This document shows, in pieces, positions 1-10,300 of a stretch of 64,000 bases of DNA (position 1 is the first letter of the stretch; the number at the start of each line of letters is the position of its first letter). Source of the DNA: Chamaea fasciata (taxonomy: Eukaryota; Chordata; Aves; Passeriformes; Sylviidae); the NCBI GenBank assembly GCA_029207755.1, contig JARCOQ010000016.1, positions 13,909,307 through 13,973,306 of the forward strand. The letters run 5' to 3'. The notes below the pieces were generated by a model. The model saw only the letters and a program-made list of their open reading frames with translations. It did not search any database and was not told the origin of the DNA. The position numbers and the translations under genes are program-made.

Positions 1-1020
1 GCCTTTCAGAATACACCTTCTTAGGCTGGTTTTACAGGCAGAAGATATGACAATACACCTATTGTACAACTATTACGAAGTATCCCAAATCAATCCCACT
101 GCTCATTTGATTGTCACAGCAAATTTAGAAGTTCACATGGTGCTCACATAAGACAGAAACTTTGTGCAATGACAATAACATTTCTATAATTGAAAAAAAC
201 AGCAATTGATTAGTTAATTTTTTTGAGCAGGATTGAAAGTGTTAAAAGCAACAGAAGTATAAAACTAATTTTGGTAACTTACTACATGGTTGGAAATAAA
301 AAATTATGACAGTGTATCTTCCAAGACAAAGGAGCATGCTTTAGGAAGGTAAACCCCAGGGAAATATCTACAAATTGAATTGTTTGGCAATGCATTAGCA
401 CTGGCAGATGGCAACACCGGTGTTAACTCAGGCAGGCCCGCTTTGCTCAGGGATTAGTGAAGCAGGAGAATGAGACAGGATTCAAATAATTTGCAGTGTA
501 TTTGAGGGGTGTCCTTGTGGTCTTGAAGGCTTCAAAAGATTTTAAATCCTTTTCTCATAATCTAAGAAAACTTTTAGAATTACATTTTGTCAACTTCAGC
601 AATGAGGAGGCATCAAGGCAAGCATCTACAAAGTAGTCAGTTCCAAGCCCTGAGAGCAAAGATGTGGCATTAAAATTCAGCTTTTCCTTTCCTACGTAGT
701 AAAGTGTTTTAAGACATGATGTGATTTGAATGATTATAATTTATATCCACTGAATTGGGATGCTGTCTCCAGTGCCTTCACTGGGACAAAGATGTAATAA
801 TCAATCACAAAAATCTTTGATTGTGGATGAGGTCTTACCTAAAACCAGAACAAAAATACTGGGAAGGGATATTTTTGTTCCCATATTAAGACTGGCTAGT
901 AAGACTAAAGCTTTTCCACTTGTGAGGAAAAGAGAGAACTTGAGAGAAATACAGGAACACTTGAGAGAAATACAAGTACATGGAGGGAACAGCATCAACT
1001 GGAACGCCAGTTAAGGAAAG
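1..1020. other. left-edge non-coding sequence
   Basis: AT-rich sequence with no reading frame or splice pattern that I can tie to a gene. The only structure noticed is a 21-bp unit repeated twice in tandem at 938-979, each copy beginning acttgagagaaatac. Confidence 0.5.
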
Positions 1021-1149
1021 CCTTGTCCTTCTCAAAACAGTCATTGCTTCCAGTCCTTGGTGAGGAAGGTGGGAGAGGAGAAGTTCCATTTCCCTTCCCC
1101 AGCATCCCAATCATCCAAGGTCAGCTGGAGTGTATGCCACAGACTCTCC

Positions 1150-1393
1150 AGACCTGCACCAGTGGAGGCCTAGACTGGACACTAGAAAGAATATCTACCC
1201 AGAAAGGGTGATTAGATACTGAAATGGGCTGCCCAGGGGGTGGAGTCATCACCAGTGTGGGAGGTATTTTAAAACAGACTGGATGTGACACTCAGTGACA
1301 AGGCCCCGGTCTGTGGCTATCACAGGGCCACTATGGTCACTCTGGTTGCCATGGTGGTGATGGGTAACAGGCTGGACCCAGTGATTCCCACGG
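1150..1393 (+). repeat. CR1 LINE fragment
   Basis: The stretch contains gctgcccaggggg, then gagtcatcacc, then aacagactggatgtgacact and ggctggacccagtgat. This is the usual order of the 3' part of an avian CR1 element read on the plus strand. It is diverged and truncated on the left, and the left limit is approximate. Confidence 0.65.
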
Positions 1394-1394
1394 G

Positions 1395-1630
1395 GCCCTG
1401 TTCTGCAGCTGTCTCAGAAACACACATTTAGGAATGTTAGTAGCAATTGCAAAGTGAACCAAGTTAAAAGCAAAGGGCTTGTATGTATTTCCACAACATT
1501 CCCTGCCTTAAAAATAGGCAGAACAAACTGTGCTGCAGGACTGAAGATGGAAATCACAGGGGTGTAAATAGGCACTGCTTGAGAGAGTGGATTGAACTCA
1601 GGAAGGAGATGGGTTAGGCATTTCACAGCC
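1395..1630 (+). repeat. ~235-bp direct repeat, copy 1
   Basis: This segment aligns by eye with 3478-3712, from ccctgttctgc at the left to cacagccc at the right, with small gaps and roughly 80% identity. Homology seems to stop at both ends. It lies between two CR1 fragments. It could be an old solo LTR, an unnamed interspersed repeat or part of a local duplication; I do not recognise the family. Confidence 0.55.
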
Positions 1631-1631
1631 C

Positions 1632-1872
1632 GAAGTCAGGGGAGGCTTGGCTTGGACATTAGGTAGAATTTCTTCTGATGAGAGTGATCAGATAATGGAA
1701 AGGGCTGCCAAGGTGGCTGGTGGACGAACTGTGGAAGAAGGTGTTGAAGCAAAGCCTGGATGAGGCACTGAATGCTCTGGTCTGGTTGCCACAGTGGACC
1801 TGGGTTCCAGGTTGGAGTCACTGATATCACAGGGCACTTCCAGCTGAATGGATTCCATGGTTCTGTGACATC
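1632..1872 (+). repeat. CR1 LINE fragment with 3' end
   Basis: The order ggcttggacattaggtagaa, agggctgccaagg, gcctggatgaggcactgaat and ggttggagtcactgat is typical CR1. It ends near 1872 with a degraded form of the CR1 terminal 8-bp repeat (attccatggttctgtga). The GC-rich putative gene begins directly after it. Confidence 0.7.
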
Positions 1873-2005
1873 ACAGCCTTTGGGGCCAGCGCGGTGGCTG
1901 CTGAGTGTCCCCAGCCCGTGGTTGCGGTCAGAGCCCAGGCACAAGGCGGCTGCGAAGGACGTGCCGAGGCTGTTGAGCGGCGGCAGTTTGGCCTTCAGCA
2001 GCACC

Positions 2006-2906
2006 ATGCTGTGGGAGAAGGTCCGGATGCTGCTGCCCCTGACGCTGCTGCTCCTGATGGAGTCAGTGGATCCTCCCAGCCCCGCTGCCGTGGACGCGGG
2101 GATCGGGGACGCGCTTCCCGAGGCCCCGGAGGAGCAGGAGATGATGACGCTGAGGGGGGCCATGCTGGTCCTGGAGGTGCTGTCATGGATCTGGACGGCC
2201 GTGACCCTGCTCCTCAGGGGCCTTCGGCTGTGCAGGCTGCTGGCCAAATGGCTCAGGAGGCGCTGGGGAGAGGTGAGGCAGGGCCGGGGGCAGGTGGGCC
2301 GGGAGCCGCCACGGCCTTGGGGCAGGAGGCCGTGGGGCCAGGGCCGAGAGCCCCGCGGGGCAGCAGAGCTGGGCGGGCCCCGAGGGCGCTGCGCCTCCGC
2401 GGCCGCCGCGCCGGGCCGGGCTCTGCGTGCAGGAGGGGCCGAAGGCAGCGGCGGAGGGCTCGGCCCCCTGAGGCCCCTGTGCCCCTGCCACGGGGCGCCC
2501 TGCGCCCTGTGTTGCAGGAGAAGAGCCGGAGCGCCCTGGCCTCCGCACGGCCGTGCTGCCGGGGCCACGGCTGCTGCGAGGAGCTGCTGCAGCTGGTGCT
2601 GGGCCCTGCTGAGGCGCTTCCTGCGCCAGAGCTGCCGGCGGAGGCCGGTGCTCAGACGGAAGAGGGAAGCCGGCCTGGCCCTCGGCAGAGGAGGAGACAC
2701 CGCTTCTCGCCCCTCTCCTCTGGCTCTGTGGCCCCAGCTCAGTCCGGCCTTGCCAGACACGGCAGGGAAGGTATGCCCGGGGCCAAGTCCGGGCACTGGG
2801 ATGTTCCCGCCCATAGGTGTTAAGAATCCCTTTGTTATTAGGAAAGTAGGATTCCCACAAGTTTTTCCCACTTCCAGTTAAAGTTTTTCCAAGTTTTGAA
2901 GTTTAA
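2006..2906 (+). CDS. putative three-exon gene, unrecognised membrane-anchored protein
   Basis: I do not recognise this gene. The ATG at 2006 sits in a good initiation context (agcaccATG). Exon 1 (2006-2272) encodes 89 residues: a hydrophobic start (MLLPLTLLLLM) like a signal peptide, an acidic stretch (PEAPEEQE), a second hydrophobic segment (LEVLSWIWTAVTLLL) and a basic tail. It ends at a strong donor (GAG|gtgagg). The acceptor ttgcag|GAG at 2518 keeps phase 0 and opens a 253-nt second exon rich in Cys, Arg, Pro and Ala. A donor at 2771 (GAAG|gtatgc) and an acceptor at 2877 (cttccag|tt) would add a short third exon ending at TAA 2904-2906, giving 182 aa. Without the last splice the frame stops at 2823. 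A poly(A) signal follows. The unit is much more GC-rich than its flanks. A chance open frame in GC-rich DNA is the main alternative. Confidence 0.4.
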
Positions 2907-2974
2907 GTTTTTTAGGCAGTCTTCCCAGTGATGTTCTCACACGCTAGCTGAAGCTGGGAAGAGTTGTCTAGTTC

Positions 2975-2980
2975 AATAAA
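2975..2980 (+). terminator. poly(A) signal AATAAA
   Basis: A canonical AATAAA, followed within 20-30 bases by T/G-rich sequence (gttcttgttttc, then cctgtgttttt), lies 69 bases after the last proposed stop codon of the plus-strand unit. This is the expected arrangement for a cleavage site. Confidence 0.5.
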
Positions 2981-3048
2981 GTTCTTGTTTTCTATGCAAT
3001 CCTGTGTTTTTTTGCTGTTCCATATGGGAATGGACAGGATTTAAAATT

Positions 3049-4031
3049 TTTATTGTTTATAATGTAAATCAAAAGCAAATTCTGTATTTAAAAAAATATG
3101 TTTCACATACACAAAGGTATCTAGAAATCTGCCATCTTTTTGTGTTGTCTCCCTGTATTTCAGGGAGCCTTTGCACACTCAGAAGTACTAGAACAAACAG
3201 AAATCAGAAGTTGCTGTGAAGGTCAATATATAAATTATGACAGTTTACGGTCCAAGACTTCTCAAGAAGTCCCAGACACTTTACACCTGCGACCACTCCA
3301 GCTTGGAAATAGGACTCATTCAAGCAGTAGGTTTAGCTCAAGCTGGAAGAAGTGCTGAAAAGGTCCAATGGTCACTTAAATATTTTCTTAAAGACATCTC
3401 TCCTGGGGGCTTTCCTGGGACATAGGGTGTCAGTGCTGCTTTTGGGAGGTGTCACAAAGGGAATCGGACAAACACTTGCCCTGTTCTGCTGCTGTTTCAG
3501 AAACACAGATTTAGGAGTTTTAGTAGAGATTGCCAGGTGAAGCAAGAAAAAAAGCCTTTTATGTATTTCCATGGCATTCCCTGCCTTAAAAATCAGCAGT
3601 GCAAACTGTGCTGAAGAAGTGAAGATGGAAATCACAGGAGTGTAAACAGGCAGTGCTTGACAGAGTGGATTGAATCCTGGAATGTGAAGGGTGAAGCATG
3701 TCACAGCCCAACTCCAGGGAATAGGTTCTGGCATGTGTCATTGAGGGAAGCACCTGCACAAAGAAAAGTTGGGGACCTAGAATCTATTAGAAAAATGGAA
3801 AGAAAAGGCACAAGAGTCAAACGGGGTGAAAAGAGGTTGCAGGTGAGCTGCGTGCTGAAGGCAGGGCAGCCATGGGACGTTTGTGCAAGCGGAGCAGAGG
3901 GCCGGTTCTCCGGGTTGTCACCTGGGATAAGGCCACAAGGAGCAGCAGTGCTCCACCCATCGCCTGCTGCTGGAGCACCAGCTGGGAACGGGCTTTCCAG
4001 CTCGGCAGCAAGGCCTACACGAACAGAATTT
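3049..4031 (-). other. presumed SLX4 3' untranslated region
   Basis: This is sequence downstream of the SLX4 stop codon. The nearest minus-strand AATAAA I can find is the complement of 3049-3054, which would give a 3' UTR of about 1 kb. It contains copy 2 of the ~235-bp repeat. The end of the transcript is not certain. Confidence 0.35.
3478..3712 (+). repeat. ~235-bp direct repeat, copy 2
   Basis: This is the partner of 1395-1630 in the same orientation. Shared blocks include atgtatttcca, cattccctgccttaaaaat, gaagatggaaatcacagg and gagtggattgaa. The two copies bracket the CR1 fragment and the GC-rich putative gene. Confidence 0.55.
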
Positions 4032-4392
4032 TCAACGGGTAGGAGTGGGTTTCACTCGATATCGCCTTCTCTGTTTTCTGCTCTCCTTCCTTTTCTGTTC
4101 CTGCTCTTTCCGGGCTCTGGCCATGGTAGTTGTGATGCACTGAGAATCCAGAAAGTTCAGCAGCTTTGCCTTGGAAATTTTAATGCCATTCTGTTTGAGC
4201 TCTGTGTGCAGATCAGCCAGCTCGATGGGCTCGTAGAAGAGAATCCTGTTGTACAGGGCTGTGTTTGAGCGGATGTAGCACCTTACTGCCTCCAGCTTTT
4301 CCTCTTCCCGAGCTGCTGCTTGAGATGCTGGAAATTCCTCTTCCTCCTCCTCAGATGCAAAAGCACAGGTTTCAAATCCATTCACAAAGGAA
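4032..4392 (-). CDS. SLX4: SLX4 last exon, SLX1-binding domain and stop
   Basis: It encodes an acidic run ([14 protein letters not shown]), then [37 protein letters not shown] and [11 protein letters not shown], and a basic tail ending at TGA. This is the conserved C-terminal domain that activates SLX1. Acceptor tccttttag|ttcc. Confidence 0.98.
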
Positions 4393-7300
4393 CTAAAAGG
4401 AGGATGAAACAGACCAGAGGTCACAGAAAGACAGGCCAACAAGGATAGGACCAGAGCTCCCCAAATCCGTGATAGTGAAACCTTATGACTTCCCTCTGTG
4501 GGATCACAGACCCTGCACTACCAGCACCTGCAAAATGAATGGGGCAGAACGTGGCAGGGTTTCTGCAAACTTCCCATCCCAGCCAGGACAGCGCTGGTCC
4601 AACTCACCCAGCCCGGAGCTGTTCAGAATTTCTGGCTCCTGGCCCTTCCCTCCTGGCAGGTTCTGCCAAGGGGTGCTGTGCTGTCCTCTCCCAACTCCAG
4701 CTGCAGGTTCTCAGGCAGCACAGAGTGCTCTACGTCACTGACCTGCAGACCAGGCATACCAGATTTGGGCCTTGCTCATAAGCAGCCCTTTTATGTTCTG
4801 AGAATAGTCCAGTGGGAATTAGACTGAATATCCAAAGCCTGTTTCTTTTGTAGGGAGTGTGCCTCCATGTGACACACTCCAGGAGGTGACAGGGCCACTG
4901 AAGGCCACACTGACACTCACCTCTGTTTGCCTCATTCCCCCCTCATCTCTGTCCTGCACCTCCTGAATGTTTTGTCTACGATTTCACTGCCTCACCTCTG
5001 TGAACCAAAGGAGACGTCACTTCCATCCACCGAAGAACCTGCTGACTCCTGGGATGCCGGGGGCTCCTCGCCATCAGCCGCCAGTGACACAGATGGCCTT
5101 TCCTTCTCTTTGGCTCCTTCTGGGTGATGTGTCACTTTAGTTCTGTCCTTGGGTGTGGCACCACTTGTTCCACGGGATGCACCATCAGCCTCATCCCTAG
5201 GGAGCACTGCAGAAGCCTTGGCAAGCTGCTTCCTCTTGCCCACAACCCTCGGGGCACTGGCACGATTCCCGCCCGCAGCAGCCCGGCCTGCCTTCGGCTG
5301 CCTCCGCCCTTTGGCCGGGGACTTCTGTGGGAGGGGCTGGGAATAGGAGATTTGATCCTCAAAGTCAGAGTCCCCATCCCGGTGAGTGTACTGGAATATC
5401 TCCTTCAGCTTCAACACCATCTGGCGTTTTGGAAGAGCACGGACACCAAATCTGAAAGAGAAGGTGGGAGTTTAGGTTACAGTAATGCTGCACCTTCCAC
5501 TGTCACAGCTCAGCAAGAGGAAGTGCAGCTGGAAAAGTGTGATGTGACCTCAGAAAGCACTGGCTGGAGCTTCACCATGGTTTCCCTTCTTTCACACTGC
5601 CTTCCAGCAGGTTTCTCTTGTAAAGAGCCATCCTGGGGGAGGTAATGCTCACCTGCTCAGCTCCTTCTTCAGCTGCGGGGTCTCCATGATGGAATAAGCT
5701 GGCATGGGTGTCATTGGAGTGCTGGGGGACCCGTTGTTCTTCTGACAGGAAGGTTCTGCAGCAGAATGAAATTACTGTGATGAGAATCACTACAAAAAGA
5801 CTTAAAATGGCTGGTAACTCCTCCTCTTAGTGGCAGAAATCTATATTATCTAATAATTGTTTAATAGCAACTACTTCCTTATAAGCGACTTTAGTTATTA
5901 CTCAGCTTCATATTGGATAGAACAGTCATCACTCCCCCCCCCCCCCCAATCAGGATACTTGGTTTTCATTGACTTTACATCAGAAAACAGTTTAAACTGG
6001 GTCATATGTCACATCTGAAAATGAGGCCATTCAGAGCTTTGTTAAAACAGGCAACATTTAGAAAGCAGTTACAGCCATGTTTACTGAATTCTGTACTGTG
6101 TTCCTTCTCACAGGGAGGGAATTTCATAACAGAGACTTGATGCATAAAAATTGGGCAAATCAAGCTACTGGGGTCTGGAGTTAGATACTGATTCAATGAT
6201 ACCAGTTTACTGACACTGTGAAGCACAGTTTCACATCGTGTTCTAATCACCCCTTAAATGAATCATTTAGTATGGCATAATTAATAATATATTTAATTAG
6301 ATACTGCAACATCTATTACATCAATTCACTGGCAAGCAGGCTGGAGCCTGTGTTTTGTTCCGTTTTGGTTTTTTTTTCCTCTATCCATGAACCCACAGCT
6401 TTTGCAAGGAGTACTGTCACTACCAAAGGACTGGTGACAACGAAACACACATGGCTACACACCAGGAATCCCACATTTAGACAGGCTCTTTCCCATAGCA
6501 AATGCCTGCACCTTCTTTGTGCCTGGCCCTGCCAACTGCTTTGTATCAGAAAGTCCAAAGGCCCTTTCAGTGTGTCAAGTGCATCACAGGTAAGATAATC
6601 ACTAAAATAAAAGCAGTTTAACTAGCCAAATAAATCTAGTATTAATACAAGCTCTCACCAGGAGTCTTGACAGGGTTTGTCTGACCGGCTCCTGCTGCAG
6701 CTGCCAACCTCTGAGACAGAGGAAGAATCTCTGGAAGTTCATCTTCTTTCTCTTCTCCATTCCAGTCATCCCAGATTTTGGAGTCCAGGTAACTGGCTCT
6801 GCTGCCCACTGATGAGCATGGCTCAATAGGGCTCTTTTCAGGGCAGTGCAAAGTTATTCTCCTGCCAGCAGGACTTCCTTGGAGAGGGGTGCTGCCCTTA
6901 ATTCCCTGCACCTGGACTGGGCTCTCCCCCTGCTCATGCCAAGAGCCAGGGCTGGGGCTGCTGGCCATGCTGGTCTTTGCATGGCTGACCTGGCCAGAGT
7001 TGTGGCTGTCACCTCTGGCTGGTGACACATACTCAACGTGCCAGCAGTCATCAACAGGGATTGGGGGCTCCTCACACAGCAGGACACTGCTACCCAGAGA
7101 AGGCAGACTTACTTCCCTGTCACTGTCCTCCAGCTCAACCACACTGACGTTGATTTTATCTTCCAGTGGCTGCTCCTGGCACAGAGGCACCAGTGTGGGT
7201 AAACCTGAGGTATTGGCACATTTGCTTTCCGTGTTGGTGTGCCCAGGGGAGAGGAGAACTGGACCTACTGGAGAAACTGGAAGGGGGTTCTTGGAAAAGG

Positions 7301-10300
7301 ATTCTGCTGCTGGGCTACTGGCTGGGCTCTTTCCACTGGCCGAGTTCTCCATAGGCAAATGTTTGTTTGACAACCTTGTTTCATGAACTTTTATTAAATT
7401 TCCAGTCATTTTATGGTTACTGTTACCTGCTGCTAAGTTCTTTGTGCTCAGTTTAGATCCTGGACTTTTTAAAGAATTAATACTTGTGACCTGAGTCTGT
7501 GTTGAGAAGCTTGTGCTTTTGCTCAGAAATGGTGTTCCTGGCACAAGCCAGGAGCTGTCGGTGCCTGGAGACATTTCATTACTGAGCCTTTTCCCAGGGC
7601 TCGGGTTTGGACTCTGTGTGATGACCTCTGTACAAGCATCTGTTTGTCTGCTGAGAGGAAATTCAGGGGACACCTTTACATCACCACTTACACACACTGT
7701 GTCTGTACTGCCATATGAGACCTGGACTGACCTCTGCTCTGTTTCAGAGATTGATGAGTTATGGTCAGGTTTTGGTATCTCAGGACCTTGTTCCATGTCT
7801 GTACACTTCATGTGCCCAGGGATTTCCATTTTCTTCAGAGCAGAGTCAGACTCTGGCAACTTCTTGCCCTGTAACTCCATTTCATCATCATCAGAAGACA
7901 GAATAATAACATCACCCTCCTTGATCTCCTGAGCTGCAGCATCCTGAGTCCTGCCTGGTGATGACAACACTGGGACGTGTGTGTGCCTGTTTGATTCACT
8001 GTTGGGAAGCTCTGCTGGAGAAACTGTGATCTTGTTTCTCGGTGCAGCACCTGGGTCCTTGGATTTCTGGGAGTGTATTTCACCAGATGGGAAAGATTTT
8101 TCCATTTTGTTTCGCTTTGGTGTTGACACATGCTCCCTGGCAAACTTTCCCTCTGATTTTGGAGATGCTGGTGAAAAGTCAAGAGCGGGAAAAAGGGACA
8201 CATAAGGCTGGGGAGTTAGACTCCCACAAAATCCATTCTTACAGGGAGAGCAGTCTTTTTGTGACTTGCTGAACAGAAGTGAATCATTAAGACCAACATG
8301 TTTTTCACTAGGGGACTTTCCTGATTCTTTGGTAACTTCTTTCACTGGGGAAGGCTCACAGTGACCCTCCTGAGAGGCAGTAAACAAATGTCCATAGCTG
8401 TCATTTATATCAGTATCACCCTGGAAACCAGGAAACTGCTCTTCACAGTGATCTGCCTTGTCATGTGAGACATGAGATGACCTGGAATCCTTCACATCCT
8501 CACATCCCCCAACAGCCCCTCCTTCATTAGCACCATGGGATGTTCCATCCCATTTCTGAGGTTCACTGTGGTGAGGCACAATAGTGGTCTGTGGATCATT
8601 CATGCTCTTGCACCTATTTATATTCTGCATCTTCTCTTCTTGTGCAGACAAGTCACATTTAGATCTTTCCACACTGCTGCCATCCCTCTGATCTTTGAGG
8701 CTGTTGCTTACTGAAGCAGATTCAGGTCTCTTTACCTCTTCCTGCTCAGTTTGCTGGTTTGTACCTTGGACTGCCTCAGTGTCACTGCAGATGCTGCAGC
8801 GTGTTCCCTCGCTCACCTCTCTTTCACCCTGAGCCATCTTTCTCTGAGTTGCAGCAAACTCATAGATTTCCTCCAGCTCTTGTTCTCCCACCTCACTGTC
8901 ATCCTCCTTCTGACACTCAGGGCTCAGCATAGCTACTTCTTCCTCATCTTCACCCACCCACACTGACTTCAAGAGGTCTTGGAAATTCTCAGCTCTGTCC
9001 TCACAATCTTCATCATCCCTCACAGAGAGGAGATCATCTTCTGAATCCACTCCGGAGGACACCTGGCTCTCTCCAGCGTTGTTTTCACACTCTGCCATCA
9101 GTTCCCTCACACCAAACCTGCAAGGATACAATAGTAACATTAGTATTTCCTCCTCCAGTACTTCTTCATTTGGCTGTCAGACCACTTTTGTGAGCTTTAT
9201 AAGGAATTTACATGAGGAATGTGGAGTTTAGATGTACAAGACCCAGTGTTCTCCTAAAATTCTAAATACCCTTTTCCAGGTGTCACTCACATGAAATTAT
9301 CAGGCACATTCCTTTTCTGTGTTTGAGACTGACTACACTAAATTCCCTTGGCAATGGGAAAGTACCATGGAATGGCTGAGGCTGGATAGTATCTGCCACG
9401 TACAAGATTCCTGGCTTTTTGGAAAGACAGGGCACCTCTCTATATACATGGCTGGCCATGTGCCACACATACCTCAGCAACTGATCCTGTTTCAAGCTCT
9501 TAGTGCATGCCTAGGACCACGACTGAGAGCATGGCTGACACAACACATTAAAGCCTGAGCATCCAACACATTCTACAAGTGTTGTTCAGATGAAGCGAGA
9601 ATCACACTTAGAAGTTGTGCTCATCATCTTCAACATCAGCTGCCAACAGACATCCTGAGACAAAACTCAGCCAAAGTCTGCTGAGCATATACTGAACACA
9701 GAAACTCTTATTTAGATGGAAAAGCTGAGGAGGGCTGGATGTCCTTACGTGCAAGTTTCGTTTAAGATGTAGCAAAGGACCATGGAATTTGTAAGCCACT
9801 AAAACTGCAATGGAAGATCTCAAACTGGGGTCAGTGTGGCTGAAAGCCTGAGGGAGGTCCAAAACATGCTCAGGGTACACACCTGGCAGCCAGAGCCCGC
9901 AGCTGGGGCCACAGTCCAGCAGGGAAGTTGGTGTCAGCAGCATAGAGGTACTGCAGGAAGGCAGCCACAGCCCCGGCTGACACATCACTCAGCAGCACCC
10001 GGTGCGTCGGTGCGGCCCCGTCCTCCTCCACCACCAACCCCTCGCTGTGCACCTGGGGCACAGAAAGCAAAGTGTTTGCTAATAAAGCAACACAACACCT
10101 ACATCCATCCTTATTCCCATCAGCTCCTTCCATTCACTCATGCCCAGCCTCAGGACCAGGATGCCAAGGCGGGGCAGTTACGCAGAGCTCCCTATGGAAC
10201 AGGCCACGTCCTTCCTGACACTATGGCTGTTAATTTTGTTTAACTACTTGCCTTAGTCACACGTATAGAAGGTGGTCTTAGAGTTCTCCACTTAGTTTTG

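Noticed and set aside
1636..2871. 411-codon minus-strand open frame opposite the putative gene
   Set aside because: It runs through CR1 sequence and the GC-rich unit, has no splice or domain logic, and is a shadow of a GC-rich stretch with few stops on either strand.
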